Assembly (NCBI RefSeq): GCF_019048265.1 | Contig: NZ_CP077311.1 | Location: forward strand, 1,526,001 to 1,590,000 | Direction: 5' to 3' | Length of the DNA: 64,000 bases | Source of the DNA: Aeromonas sp. FDAARGOS 1405 | GTDB lineage: Bacteria; Pseudomonadota; Gammaproteobacteria; Enterobacterales; Aeromonadaceae | Part shown: piece by piece, positions 21,055-31,136 of the stretch | How the letters are laid out: the number at the start of each line of letters is the position of its first letter | Numbering within the stretch: position 1 is the stretch's first letter | Translations under genes and position numbers: made by a program | Notes under the pieces: generated by a model | What the model was told of the DNA's origin: nothing | Databases searched by the model: none | What the model saw: only the letters and a program-made list of their open reading frames with translations

Positions 21055-22347
21055 TCAGAGCTTGACCAGTTTGGCGTAGTAGAAGCCATCCATCTCGGCT
21101 TCACCCGGCAGGAACTGGCGACCCGGGCAGTCCGGGGTATCCTGTTCGTGCAACGGTACCAATTTGGCATCTTTGGTCGCGGCAAGGAAGGTGCGGATCT
21201 GTTCGCGGTTCTCTTCCGGCAATACGGAGCAGGTGGCGTAGAGCAGGGTGCCGCCGCTCTTCAGCTTGCCCCAGAGGGCGCTCAGAATACGGCGTTGCAG
21301 CTCGGCCAGCTCGCGAATGTCCTGATCCCGGCGCAGCCACTTGATGTCTGGGTGGCGACGAATGACGCCGGTGGCGGAGCAGGGGGCATCCAGCAGGATG
21401 CGGTCAAACTGACCCTCCGGCCACCACTGTTCCGGCGCCGCAGCATCGCCATGGATCACCTTGGCCGTCAGGCCGATGCGGTCCAGGTTCTCCTGCACTC
21501 GCTTGAGGCGGTTTTCGTCGGCATCGACGGCAACCACGCCAGCCAGCCTGGGCTGACGCTCCAGCAGGTGGGCAGTCTTGCCGCCGGGGGCTGCGCAGGC
21601 ATCCAGCACCCACTCGCCCGGTTGCGGGTCGAGCAGGGCGGCAGCCTGTTGTGCTGCACCATCCTGTACCGAGCAGTCACCCACTTCGAAGCCGGGCAGC
21701 TTGGTCACATCACAAGGACGCTCCAGCAGTATGCAATCCTCACCCTCTTCACCGGCCACGGCATTGATGCCGGCTTCGGCCATGCGAGCCAGCATGGCAT
21801 CGCGGCTCTGGCGCTGGCTGTTGTTGCGGATCCACATGGGGGGGCGCTGGTTGTTCGCCTCCATGATGAATTCCCACTCATCGTGATAGGCCTGACGCAG
21901 GCGCTTGGTGAGCCACTCCGGATGACCGAGGCGAATGCTGGGAACGCGGTCGATACGCAGCAGAATGACTTCGGCGCTGCGCTGGAAGTTGCGCAGCACG
22001 CCGTTGATGAGGCCACGCAGGGAGGTGCCCTTGAGCAGTTTGACGGCGTTGACGGTCTCGGCCACCGCGGCGTGAGCCGGAATGCGGGTGTAGATGAGCT
22101 GATAGAGACCGACCAGAATGAGGTAGTGGAAAATGCGGCTCTTGTTCTTGAGCGGCTTGTCCATCATCTCGTTAACTGCCGCATCGAGGCGGGGCAGCCA
22201 GCGCAGGGTGCCGTAGCAGAGTTCTTGCAGGAGAGCGCGATCGCGAGGCGCGACCTTCTCCTGGGCAGCAGGCAGAACAGCGGAGAGGGATTGGCCCTGA
22301 TCCAGCACCTGTTGAATAACGAGAGCGGCCTGTGCACGTGTTTTCAT
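21055..22347 (-). CDS. rsmB: 16S rRNA m5C967 methyltransferase RsmB
   Basis: A 430-residue protein with an N-terminal NusB-like domain (about residues 5-130) and a C-terminal SAM methyltransferase domain. The latter has the SAM loop DACAAPGGKTAHLLE and the catalytic-cysteine motif DAPCSATGVIRRHPDIKWLR; the second cysteine is in YATCS. It methylates C967 of 16S rRNA. It sits between fmt and trkA as in enterics. Confidence 0.96.
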   Translation of the reverse strand: MKTRAQAALVIQQVLDQGQSLSAVLPAAQEKVAPRDRALLQELCYGTLRWLPRLDAAVNEMMDKPLKNKSRIFHYLILVGLYQLIYTRIPAHAAVAETVNAVKLLKGTSLRGLINGVLRNFQRSAEVILLRIDRVPSIRLGHPEWLTKRLRQAYHDEWEFIMEANNQRPPMWIRNNSQRQSRDAMLARMAEAGINAVAGEEGEDCILLERPCDVTKLPGFEVGDCSVQDGAAQQAAALLDPQPGEWVLDACAAPGGKTAHLLERQPRLAGVVAVDADENRLKRVQENLDRIGLTAKVIHGDAAAPEQWWPEGQFDRILLDAPCSATGVIRRHPDIKWLRRDQDIRELAELQRRILSALWGKLKSGGTLLYATCSVLPEENREQIRTFLAATKDAKLVPLHEQDTPDCPGRQFLPGEAEMDGFYYAKLVKL

Positions 22348-22407
22348 AGAGTTACCTTAGATGCGCAAGTCGGGGCCTGAGCCCCGCTTGTGTCAATTCA
22401 ATCCAGT

Positions 22408-23352
22408 TCAATTCAATTGCGTGCCGGGTTCAAACCAGTCGCGGCGAGAGTTGAGCAGATCCGAAACGGACATCGCCTTCTTGCCGGGCGGTTGCAGGGT
22501 CAGCAGGCGCAGTACCCCTTTGCCGGTAGCGATATCGATCCCCTGCTTGTCGGCCTTGAGCAGGGTGCCGGCGGGTTGGCCGTGGTCGCTGTCAATGACG
22601 GCGGCTTGCCATACTTTGACGGTCTGGTCAGCCACTTCAAACCAGCTGATGGGCCAGGGGTTGAACGAGCGGATGCAGCGCTCGATGGCAACAGCATCCA
22701 TCGACCAGTCGATGCGGGCCTCTTCCTTGGAGAGCTTTTCGGCGTAGTTGGCCAGCGCATCATCTTGCGCCTCGGCAGCGGTTTCACCGGCAGCCATGGC
22801 ATCGATGGTGTCGACCAGAGCCTGCGGACCCAGCTTGGCCAGCTTGTCATAGAGGCTGGCGGAGGTCTCGTCGGCGGCGATGGGGCAGCTAACCTTGCGG
22901 ATCATGGCGCCGGTATCCAGCCCCACATCCATCTGCATGATGGTGACGCCGGTTTCGCTATCGCCCGCCCAAATGGAGCGCTGGATCGGTGCCGCGCCAC
23001 GCCAGCGCGGCAGCAGGGAGCCATGGACGTTGATGCAGCCCAGACGCGGGGTATCGAGTACCGCCTTGGGCAGGATCAGGCCATAGGCCACCACGACCAT
23101 CAGGTCTGCACCAAGGGCGGCCAGTTCGGCTTGCGCCTCTTCCTTGCGCAGGGTTGCCGGTTGATAGACCGGTAGATTGTGGGCCAGTGCCAGCTCTTTT
23201 ACCGGACTGGCAGTGAGCTTCTGACCACGGCCAGCGGGCTTGTCCGGCTGGGTATAAACGGCAACGACCTCATGGTCGGAAGACAACAACGCCGCCAGAT
23301 GACGGGCGGCGAAGTCGGGAGTACCGGCAAAAATCAGTTTCAGCTTATTCAA
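22408..23352 (-). CDS. fmt: Methionyl-tRNA formyltransferase
   Basis: A 314-residue enzyme with the formyltransferase N-domain ([27 protein letters not shown], the formyl-folate motif around HGSLLP and [14 protein letters not shown]) and an OB-fold C-domain. It formylates initiator Met-tRNA. It lies 12 bases after def, forming the usual def-fmt pair. Confidence 0.97.
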   Translation of the reverse strand: MNKLKLIFAGTPDFAARHLAALLSSDHEVVAVYTQPDKPAGRGQKLTASPVKELALAHNLPVYQPATLRKEEAQAELAALGADLMVVVAYGLILPKAVLDTPRLGCINVHGSLLPRWRGAAPIQRSIWAGDSETGVTIMQMDVGLDTGAMIRKVSCPIAADETSASLYDKLAKLGPQALVDTIDAMAAGETAAEAQDDALANYAEKLSKEEARIDWSMDAVAIERCIRSFNPWPISWFEVADQTVKVWQAAVIDSDHGQPAGTLLKADKQGIDIATGKGVLRLLTLQPPGKKAMSVSDLLNSRRDWFEPGTQLN

Positions 23353-23364
23353 TGGAGCAGATCC

Positions 23365-23877
23365 TCAGAGGACTTTGCGATCTTCGCGGGCCATCTTTTC
23401 CAGCTTCTGGCGAATGCGCTGGCGCTTGAGCGGGGACAGGTAATCCACAAACAACTTGCCGACCAGATGATCCATCTCATGCTGGATGCAGATGGCGAGC
23501 AGATCGTCGGCTTCCAGCTCGAACGGCTTGCCGTGGCGATCCAGTGCGCGGATCTTGATCTGCTCGGCACGCGGTACCAGAGCACGGCTGCCGGGCACGG
23601 AGAGGCAACCCTCTTCAATGCCGGTGCTGCCACACTGGGAGATCACTTCCGGATTGATCAATACCAGAGGATCTTCACGGTTTTCAGAGACATCGATCAC
23701 TATGATGCGTTGATGAATATCCACCTGCGTTGCGGCCAGGCCAATGCCCTCCTCCGCATACATGGTTTCGAACATATCATCTACAATTTGTTGTAACTCG
23801 GGTGTAAAGGTCTCGACAGGGGCTGCGACGGTACGCAGACGCTCATCGGGGAAACGCAATACATCTAGAATGGCCAT
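23365..23877 (-). CDS. def: Peptide deformylase
   Basis: A 170-residue metalloenzyme with all three signature motifs: [17 protein letters not shown] (metal ligand Cys) and [12 protein letters not shown] (two His ligands and catalytic Glu). It removes the formyl group from nascent proteins. It is the first gene of the minus-strand operon and is divergent from the LysM gene. Confidence 0.98.
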   Translation of the reverse strand: MAILDVLRFPDERLRTVAAPVETFTPELQQIVDDMFETMYAEEGIGLAATQVDIHQRIIVIDVSENREDPLVLINPEVISQCGSTGIEEGCLSVPGSRALVPRAEQIKIRALDRHGKPFELEADDLLAICIQHEMDHLVGKLFVDYLSPLKRQRIRQKLEKMAREDRKVL

Positions 23878-23985
23878 AGTTTTTTCTTTAGTTTCGTATA
23901 AATGCAGTCAATATTGGCGTAATTCTAGTCATTTACGCCAACAAAAAACAGCAACACTTTGCGTGCAGAGGTAACAGGGAGTGTT

Positions 23986-25077
23986 ATGTATCTGAAGCAA
24001 ACCATCCTCACCTGCCTGATGGTGACTATGAGCCAAGCCGCTCTGGCCGATCAGCTGAGGTTGAAAGCGGGTTATCCCGAAAGCTATGTAGTGCAAAAAG
24101 GTGACACCCTGTGGGATATCTCCGGCAAATATCTCTCTGAGCCCTGGCTGTGGCCCCGGCTCTGGAACATCAATCCGCAGATTGCCAATCCTCACTGGAT
24201 CTACCCGGGGGATGTGCTGCATCTGAGCTGGGTCAATGGTGAGCCTCGGCTCGGCAAAGCCGTGCAAGGGGGTAAACAGGTCATCCGTCTCGGCCCGAAA
24301 ACCCGTTATGAGAGCAAGGCAAATCCTATCCCTACTCTGCCCTTCAGCGAGATAGGCCCCTTTTTGCAGACGGACCATATTTTGGCCGACAGTCAGCAGC
24401 AGAAAATGTTGCCCTATTTGTTGGGTTCCGACGAGAAACATATTGGAATGCTGGAGGGGGATACCCTCTATGTGCAGGGAGCTCTCATACCGGGCAAGAT
24501 GTATGGCATCTATCATCCCGGGGTGGTCTACAAGGATCGCGAGACGGGTGAGCTTTTGGGTCAGGAGGCCGTCTTTGCCGGCGTGGTGCGGGCGGTAGCT
24601 CTGCTGGATGGTGATCGGACCGAAGTGACCCTCACTCACAACCAGCGGGAAGTGTTGCAGGGTGACAAGGTCATGGAGTTGCCCTCCCAGGAGAGCATGC
24701 CCGCGGTTTTCATGCCCAAGGCTGCCCCGGCGATTGCTCCGGGCTACATCATCGACTTGCCGAGCAAAGCCAGGGGAGGAGGCAAGTTTGATGTGGTCTT
24801 GATTAACAAAGGTGCTCGGGATCAACTTTCCGCGGGCGATGTGCTTGATGTCCGTCGTCCGGGGGCTGCGCTGGTTACCAAGAATGGTGCAGTGCAATAC
24901 AAGGAGCTTTCCTCTGTCTACGACAAGGTGTTCTACAGCGGTAACCAGAAGGAGTCACTCCCTTCAGAAGCGATTGCCAGGGTTATGTTGTTCAAGGTGT
25001 ATGACAAGCTGAGTTATGGCCTCATCATGCAAAGCAAGGACATGGTGAGCTCGGGTTATCAGGTCACTCACTTCTGA
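23986..25077 (+). CDS. Exported LysM-domain protein
   Basis: A 363-residue protein with a signal peptide (cleavage after ALA, about residue 21) and one LysM domain (about 35-82: YVVQKGDTLWDISGKYL...NPHWIYPGDVLHL), which binds peptidoglycan. The remaining 280 residues match the long LysM proteins encoded beside dprA in gammaproteobacteria; no catalytic motif is evident. ATG 23986 follows CAGGGAG. The stop is two bases before the dprA GTG, so the two genes are coupled. Confidence 0.87.
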   Translation: MYLKQTILTCLMVTMSQAALADQLRLKAGYPESYVVQKGDTLWDISGKYLSEPWLWPRLWNINPQIANPHWIYPGDVLHLSWVNGEPRLGKAVQGGKQVIRLGPKTRYESKANPIPTLPFSEIGPFLQTDHILADSQQQKMLPYLLGSDEKHIGMLEGDTLYVQGALIPGKMYGIYHPGVVYKDRETGELLGQEAVFAGVVRAVALLDGDRTEVTLTHNQREVLQGDKVMELPSQESMPAVFMPKAAPAIAPGYIIDLPSKARGGGKFDVVLINKGARDQLSAGDVLDVRRPGAALVTKNGAVQYKELSSVYDKVFYSGNQKESLPSEAIARVMLFKVYDKLSYGLIMQSKDMVSSGYQVTHF

Positions 25078-25078
25078 C

Positions 25079-26194
25079 GTGAACTACCCCGACGGGCGTC
25101 TAGCTCTCTGGCTAACCCTCAATGCGGTCATCGGCATCGGTCCGGTGACCGCCGCTCGGCTGCTGGAGCAGATCGGCGGTTCGATTGATGCCCTGTTTCA
25201 GAGCGATGAAACACAGCTGCACGGTATGGGGCTGTCGTCAGAGCAGATCAGGCAACTGCGCTGGCCCTCGCCGATTGTTGAGCAGAGTCTGGCTTGGGCC
25301 GCGTTACCTGGCAATCTCCTTATTCCGCAAGATCACCCTGTTTATCCGCCCTTGTTGCGTGAAATTCCCGCGGCCCCCCTGTTGCTCTACTGCCGTGGCG
25401 ATCTTGAAGCGCTGTCGCTACCCCAGCTGGCGATGGTGGGGACACGTCATCCCACCTATGCAGGCAAAGATAACGCGTCCCGTCTCTGTAGCGAACTGGT
25501 TAGATGCGGGTTCGCCATCACCTCGGGCCTTGCGCTCGGTATCGATGGTGTTTGCCATCAGCAGGCGCTGGCTTGTGGTGGTATCACCCTTGCCGTGTTG
25601 GGCTCCGGGCTGGATTGCCTCTACCCCAAACGCCATCAGGGACTGGCAGGTCAGATTCTGGAAAAAGGTGGTTTGCTTATCACCGAACTGGCGCCGGATA
25701 AAGGGCCGCTGGCTGAACATTTTCCTCGTCGCAACCGTATTATCAGTGGTCTGTCGTTGGGAACTCTGGTGGTGGAGGCGACCGAGCAGAGTGGTTCGCT
25801 GATCACCGCTCGCTATGCACTGGAGCAGGGGCGCGAAGTGTTTGCGGTACCCGGCGCCCCGCAAAATGGCCAAGCGATAGGATGCAACAGATTAATTCAG
25901 CAGGGGGCCAAACTTGTGCTGAGTGTGGCCGATATAGTGGAAGAGCTGCCGGAGTGGGGGGCACGGCTAGATCCGTCGGCCATACCATCTGAGCAACAGC
26001 ATAATAGCGAATTGCCTTATGCTGATTTGTTGGATAACGTAGATTACGAGACCACGAGCGTGGATACCGTTGCCGAGCGGACCCAGCTTCCTGTCGAAGT
26101 GGTATTGGGCAGGTTGGTAGAGCTGGAGTTGGTCGGTGCAGTGATGGCGGTAGCCGGTGGATACGTCAGAGCGAGGAGGGCGAATCATGTTTGA
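25079..26194 (+). CDS. dprA: DNA-processing protein DprA (Smf)
   Basis: A 371-residue protein with an N-terminal SAM-like region, the Rossmann-type DprA core (VGTRHPTYAGKDNA, SGLALGIDGVCHQQAL, VLGSGLDCLYPKRH, FPRRNRIISGLS, EQSGSLITARYALEQGREVFAVPG) and a C-terminal winged helix (about 310-365). DprA loads RecA onto incoming single-stranded DNA in transformation. The start is GTG with a weak ribosome site, consistent with coupling to the LysM gene. Confidence 0.95.
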   Translation: MNYPDGRLALWLTLNAVIGIGPVTAARLLEQIGGSIDALFQSDETQLHGMGLSSEQIRQLRWPSPIVEQSLAWAALPGNLLIPQDHPVYPPLLREIPAAPLLLYCRGDLEALSLPQLAMVGTRHPTYAGKDNASRLCSELVRCGFAITSGLALGIDGVCHQQALACGGITLAVLGSGLDCLYPKRHQGLAGQILEKGGLLITELAPDKGPLAEHFPRRNRIISGLSLGTLVVEATEQSGSLITARYALEQGREVFAVPGAPQNGQAIGCNRLIQQGAKLVLSVADIVEELPEWGARLDPSAIPSEQQHNSELPYADLLDNVDYETTSVDTVAERTQLPVEVVLGRLVELELVGAVMAVAGGYVRARRANHV

Positions 26195-26660
26195 TGTATT
26201 GATGTACCTTTTCGAGACCTACATCCACAGCGATGCAGATGTGATGGTCGAGCAGAATGAACTCACCGAAGAGTTGAGCCGAGCCGGTTTTGACAAGGAG
26301 GAGATCGACAAGGCGCTCGACTGGTTGGAGCGACTGGCCAATCTGCATGATAGCGAGCGGGAGGTCTATGTGGCCGCCAGCGCGCAAGGCTCGATGCGTA
26401 TCTATGCCCCGCAAGAGCTGGCACGCCTCAGCACCGAGTGCCGCGGGTTCCTGCTCTTTCTGGAACAGGCCCAGGTACTGAATGCCGAAACCCGCGAGAT
26501 CTGTATCGAGCGTCTGCTCGAGTTGGACAAGCCGGATATCGAGCTGGATGACCTGAAGTGGGTCGTCATGATGGTGCTGTTCAACGTACCGGGCAGTGAA
26601 AATGCCTACCAGCAGATGGAAGAGCTGGTGTTTGATGAGTCAGACGGCGTCATTCACTGA
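26187..26660 (+). CDS. smg: Smg family protein (DUF494)
   Basis: A 157-residue acidic protein of the Smg/DUF494 family, starting MFDVLMYLFETYIHS after a strong GAGGAGGG site. It overlaps the dprA end by eight bases. Its biochemical role is unknown; the conserved dprA-smg pairing suggests a related function. Confidence 0.92.
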   Translation: MFDVLMYLFETYIHSDADVMVEQNELTEELSRAGFDKEEIDKALDWLERLANLHDSEREVYVAASAQGSMRIYAPQELARLSTECRGFLLFLEQAQVLNAETREICIERLLELDKPDIELDDLKWVVMMVLFNVPGSENAYQQMEELVFDESDGVIH

Positions 26661-26715
26661 CAGTCCGGTGCCGCGCTGGTAGAATTCAGGCCATCTGGAT
26701 TTCAAGGCGCGGCCC

Positions 26716-27273
26716 ATGTCAAAAATCGATCATCACCTCTTTTCAGCCCACGAACATGCCTTCGAGCGCGAGCCGTGCCCGCAGTGCGGGGCCGAGCTGG
26801 TGATCCGCCAGGGCAAACATGGCCCCTTTCTCGGCTGTTCTGCCTATCCTGCCTGTGATTACATCCGCTCCCTGACGCCATCCGGCCGCGACATCGAAAA
26901 GGTGCTCGAAGGCTCTGCCTGTCCCGATTGCGGACAGCCGCTGGCGATCAAGAAGGGGCGTTACGGTCTGTTTGTCGGCTGCACTCAGTATCCGGCCTGT
27001 CAGCACATCGAATCCCTGCAGGAGAGCGATGATACCCAGATCCTCTGCCCCGAGTGCGGCAAGGGTCATCTGGTGAGCCGGACCTCCCGCTACGGCAAGC
27101 AATTTTACTCCTGTGATGGCTATCCCCATTGCAAATATGTGGTGAACGACAAGCCGATCCCCATGCCTTGTCCCTCGTGTGGTTGGGGCATCATGGTCGA
27201 GAAAAAAGTGAGGGGAACGCTGCGTTGGGTCTGTCCGCAAAAGAAATGCGGCCACCAAAGTGAGCAGGTATAA
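26716..27273 (+). CDS. Topoisomerase-type zinc-ribbon protein (YrdD-like)
   Basis: A 185-residue protein made of four Cys4 zinc ribbons like those at the C-terminus of topoisomerase I: CPQC...CSAYPAC, CPDC...CTQYPAC, CPEC...CDGYPHC and CPSC...CPQKKC. There is no topoisomerase catalytic domain. It corresponds to the E. coli yrdD position in the dprA-smg-yrdD-tsaC-aroE group. DNA or RNA binding is inferred from the family. Confidence 0.9.
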   Translation: MSKIDHHLFSAHEHAFEREPCPQCGAELVIRQGKHGPFLGCSAYPACDYIRSLTPSGRDIEKVLEGSACPDCGQPLAIKKGRYGLFVGCTQYPACQHIESLQESDDTQILCPECGKGHLVSRTSRYGKQFYSCDGYPHCKYVVNDKPIPMPCPSCGWGIMVEKKVRGTLRWVCPQKKCGHQSEQV

Positions 27274-27347
27274 TCCCGCCGCCGCAACCGGATTGAAACG
27301 TTTTCGGTGAACTTCAACCCCCCACTTGGAGTAAGGAAATTCCCACC

Positions 27348-27851
27348 ATGAATAAACCCTTTGTTGCCGTATTGATGGGCTCTGATTCTGATTTCCCCGT
27401 GATGCAGAGTACTCTCGAGGTGCTCAAGTCATTTGATATCGCAGTGGAAGTCAAAGTCACCTCCGCGCACCGCACGCCGGCTGCGACCCATCAGTATGTG
27501 ACCGATGCCGAGGCCCGTGGCTGCAAGGTCTTTATCTGTGCTGCCGGTCTGGCTGCGCACCTGGCGGGTGCCGTAGCCGGCATCACGACTCGTCCTGTGA
27601 TCGGAGTGCCCATCGATGGTGGCCCGCTCAAGGGGCTGGATGCGCTGCTCTCTACCGTGCAGATGCCGGGTGGTGTACCGGTGGCTACCGTGGCGATCGG
27701 CAAAGCCGGTGCCAAGAACGCAGGTTATCTGGCAGCCCAGATGCTGGCAGTAGCCGATGATGAACTGGCGGCCAAGGTTCGGGCCGAACGCCAGAAGAAT
27801 GCCGAAGAGGTGATGGCCAAGGATGCCGCCCTGCAGGCTCAACTCAAGTAA
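27348..27851 (+). CDS. purE: PurE, 5-(carboxyamino)imidazole ribonucleotide mutase family
   Basis: A 167-residue PurE-family protein with [18 protein letters not shown] and [23 protein letters not shown], all central to the CAIR active site in purine synthesis. Two motifs differ from E. coli: [10 protein letters not shown] instead of GAGGAAHLPG, and [13 protein letters not shown] instead of GVPVQSAALSGVD. No purK follows, although the two often form an operon. It may still use N5-CAIR made by a distant PurK. AGGAAA before the ATG supports the start. Confidence 0.92.
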   Translation: MNKPFVAVLMGSDSDFPVMQSTLEVLKSFDIAVEVKVTSAHRTPAATHQYVTDAEARGCKVFICAAGLAAHLAGAVAGITTRPVIGVPIDGGPLKGLDALLSTVQMPGGVPVATVAIGKAGAKNAGYLAAQMLAVADDELAAKVRAERQKNAEEVMAKDAALQAQLK

Positions 27852-27956
27852 GTGAACGGGGGGCGATCCGGAAGTGTCGTATTTTCTGTGCTACAGCAAC
27901 ACGTCACTTTGCCATGGTCGCCGCCATACGAATTCAACTTGCTACCAAGTGACGAG

Positions 27957-27981
27957 GCGGCAGCCAGGCTGCCGCATTTTT
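27957..27981 (+). terminator. Terminator between purE and tsaC
   Basis: GCGGCAGC/GCTGCCGC with a three-base loop is followed by ATTTTT. It ends only three bases before the tsaC ATG, an unusual position. Confidence 0.8.
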
Positions 27982-27984
27982 CCT

Positions 27985-28545
27985 ATGCCAAATGAAATTG
28001 AACAGGCGGTTGCCGCCCTCCAGCAGGAAGGGGTGATCGCTTATGCGACCGAGGCCGTGTTTGGTCTGGGTTGTGATCCCGACTCCGAAGTGGCGGTACA
28101 GCGATTGCTGGCCATCAAACAGCGTCCGGTAGATAAGGGGTTGATCCTGATTGCTGCCGACGTGGCGCAATTACAGGATTACATCGATCTGAGTCAGCTT
28201 AGCGGTGAGCAGTTGGCTCGGGTTGAAGCCAGCTGGCCCGGTCCTTTTACCTGGATCATGCCTGCCCGTGCAACGACGCCGGCCTGGCTGACCGGGCAGT
28301 TCGAGACCCTGGCGGTGCGCGTGACGGCTCATCCTCAGGTACAGGCGTTGTGCCGTGCCTTTGGCAAGCCGCTGGTCTCTACCAGCGCCAACCTGACCGG
28401 TGAGGAGCCTGCCCGTCGGGTGGCCGATATCGGTGAGCGGCTGGCAAGCAAGTTAGCCTATATCCTGCCCGGTGAAGTGGGTGGTCAAGCCAATCCATCA
28501 GAGATCAAGGACGCCCGAACTGGCGCCATTATTCGCCCCTCCTGA
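27985..28545 (+). CDS. tsaC: Threonylcarbamoyl-AMP synthase TsaC
   Basis: A 186-residue YrdC/Sua5-domain protein. It has the KRPVDKG-type motif [45 protein letters not shown] and STSANLTGE. It makes threonylcarbamoyl-AMP for the tRNA t6A modification. It lacks a Shine-Dalgarno sequence: the ATG directly follows the T-tract of a hairpin. Upstream in-frame codons do not align with TsaC, so 27985 is kept as start. Confidence 0.94.
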   Translation: MPNEIEQAVAALQQEGVIAYATEAVFGLGCDPDSEVAVQRLLAIKQRPVDKGLILIAADVAQLQDYIDLSQLSGEQLARVEASWPGPFTWIMPARATTPAWLTGQFETLAVRVTAHPQVQALCRAFGKPLVSTSANLTGEEPARRVADIGERLASKLAYILPGEVGGQANPSEIKDARTGAIIRPS

Positions 28546-28570
28546 GCTGGCGGATACGTCATGATTTGCC

Positions 28571-28608
28571 ATCAATCCGCTGAGCGGTGAGCTCACCGGA
28601 TTGATTTA
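28571..28608. terminator. Inverted repeat between tsaC and hemF
   Basis: ATCAATCCG-C-TGAGC pairs with GCTCA-C-CGGATTGAT around a five-base loop: 14 paired bases and one C-C mismatch. Only a weak T run follows. It could be a terminator or attenuator before hemF. Confidence 0.55.
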
Positions 28609-28615
28609 ACTATAA

Positions 28616-29566
<951 letters not shown>

Positions 29567-29669
29567 CCAGAGGGACCATGATGGTCCCTTTTTACTGGCC
29601 GTTATTCGGCTTGTTCCCGAGAGTGAAAACCCGTTAAATCGGAATATTGCCCTCTGATGGAACTCTTTG

Positions 29670-30491
29670 ATGGATCGTTATCTGGTTTTTGGCCACCCTG
29701 TGCGCCACAGCAAGTCCCCCTTCATTCACACCCTGTTTGCCAGACAAACCCAGCAAGAGCTGGAGTATGGGCTGGCTGAACCTGCCGTCGACGAGTTTGC
29801 CCAAGCCCTGCGCACCTTCTTTGACCAAGGGGGCAAGGGATGCAATGTCACCGTTCCCTTCAAGGAGCAGGCATTCACTCTGGTCGATCGCTTGAGCCCG
29901 AGGGCCAAGCGGGCTCAAGCGGTCAATACCATCAAGCTGACCGATGATGGCGTGTTGCTGGGGGATAATACCGATGGCGCCGGTCTGGTCGCCGATCTCA
30001 AGTCCCATGGTGTGACGCTGGCGGATAGCCGGATCCTGCTGCTGGGTGCCGGTGGCGCGGCTCGTGGTGCATTGGTGCCGCTGCTGGCTGAGTTGCCGAG
30101 CGAGCTGGTGATCGCCAACCGCACCCACACAAAAGCGCAACAGTTGGCTGCCGAATTCTGCGATCTGGGGCCTGTGACTGCCCAGACCTATGAGCAGTTG
30201 GCAGGGCCATTCGATCTCGTCATCAATTCGACTTCTGCCAGCCTGCAAGGAGAGCTGCCGCCGTTGGCCCTCACCCTGATCCACACGGATATTGCTATCT
30301 ACGACATGATGTATGGCGCCTCGGATACGGTGTTTATCAGTTGGGCCAAACAGCATGGGGCCCGTCAAACCATGGATGGACTCGGCATGCTGGTGGAACA
30401 GGCCGCCGAAGCGTTTACCGTGTGGCGCGGAATTCGTCCCGGGACTAAACAGGTATTGAGAGAGTTGAAGCGTAACTTGGGGGTGATATGA
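29670..30491 (+). CDS. aroE: Shikimate dehydrogenase
   Basis: A 273-residue enzyme that reduces 3-dehydroshikimate with NADPH. It has the substrate motif SKSPFIH, the catalytic lysine in NVTVPFKE, the NTDGAG loop, and the NADP glycine loop GAGGAARGALVP followed by NRTHTKA. ATG 29670 is chosen; a TTG three bases upstream is also possible. The stop overlaps the next start by four bases. Confidence 0.96.
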   Translation: MDRYLVFGHPVRHSKSPFIHTLFARQTQQELEYGLAEPAVDEFAQALRTFFDQGGKGCNVTVPFKEQAFTLVDRLSPRAKRAQAVNTIKLTDDGVLLGDNTDGAGLVADLKSHGVTLADSRILLLGAGGAARGALVPLLAELPSELVIANRTHTKAQQLAAEFCDLGPVTAQTYEQLAGPFDLVINSTSASLQGELPPLALTLIHTDIAIYDMMYGASDTVFISWAKQHGARQTMDGLGMLVEQAAEAFTVWRGIRPGTKQVLRELKRNLGVI

Positions 30492-30748
30492 ACCAGGGTA
30501 TTCTGTTTCCTGACCTGATGGAGTGGCAGGCTGACGAACAGCGGGTGCGTTTTCCTGCCCAGCAGATGGGGGCGTTGATAGATTGTTACATCAGCCAGCG
30601 GCGACTGGAGAGAATGACAGGTCTGGCGCTGACGAGAGAGGATGACATCGTCAGAGCCTTCGAAAGTGTGCGTTTTGATATTGAAGATATGGCTGAAAAA
30701 CTCATTGAAGAACAAGAGTTTGCTGAAGATGGCGCTATCTATCTCTGA
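30488..30748 (+). CDS. DUF1488 family protein (YrdB-like)
   Basis: An 86-residue acidic protein of the DUF1488 family, overlapping aroE by ATGA. E. coli yrdB has the same place after aroE. The function is unknown. Confidence 0.85.
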   Translation: MNQGILFPDLMEWQADEQRVRFPAQQMGALIDCYISQRRLERMTGLALTREDDIVRAFESVRFDIEDMAEKLIEEQEFAEDGAIYL

Positions 30749-30750
30749 TT

Positions 30751-30877
30751 TTTCAAAGTTTTTTTGTTTTGTAGCGGAACTACTTTGAAATGGCGCTGAC
30801 TAACTAGATAGTTGAGGAAGTGCTAGCTAGTCACCTTTATAACTCCCCGGTGTTCGTACTGGGGATTTTTTTATCTG
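30751..30877 (+). ncRNA. Structured 3' region or candidate sRNA ending in a terminator
   Basis: Three stem-loops follow the DUF1488 gene. TTTCAAAGT/ACTTTGAAA (30751-30790) encloses a GTAG-CGGAA-CTAC hairpin. A ten-base-pair stem with one mismatch (30798-30807/30823-30832) has GAGGAAG in its loop. CCCCGGT/ACTGGGG at about 30844-30864 is followed by seven Ts. The last is a good intrinsic terminator for the dprA-aroE operon. The two exposed GGA loops could bind CsrA. I see no clear promoter of its own. Confidence 0.4.
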
Positions 30878-30960
30878 CATGAAAATGAAAGATTTTTTCT
30901 TAATCTGTAAGTTGTGAAACTAAATTACATAAATTACTTTCACTTTCTGCTGCTTTGCTG

Positions 30961-30966
30961 TACAGT
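30961..30966 (+). promoter_or_regulatory. spf promoter -10
   Basis: TACAGT lies seven bases before the Spot 42 5' end, with a poor -35 near 30938. Further upstream TGTGA and TTACA (30913-30929) resemble a CRP site but with a seven-base instead of a six-base spacer. Confidence 0.45.
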
Positions 30967-30973
30967 TGTCTGC

Positions 30974-31078
30974 GTAGGGTACAGAGGTAAGATGTTCTAT
31001 CTTTCAGACCTTTTATTTCACGTAATTGAATGTGGCTGAATAGCTGCCCCGATGAGGTTCTCGTCGGGGTGTTTTTTT
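30974..31078 (+). ncRNA. spf: Spot 42 small RNA
   Basis: The first 41 bases, starting GTAGGGTACAGAGG, are essentially identical to E. coli Spot 42. The middle (CACGTAAT...TGGCTGAATA) is also conserved. The RNA ends in a nine-base-pair terminator (CCCCGATGA/TCGTCGGGG) and seven Ts. Spot 42 is an Hfq-dependent sRNA that represses catabolic genes in glucose and is itself CRP-repressed in E. coli. Its neighbour engB is also its neighbour in E. coli. Confidence 0.96.
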
Positions 31079-31136
31079 ATGCGCATCATTTAGAGTAAAT
31101 GCTTTAAATTGACGATGCATTTGATAGAATGAGGCT

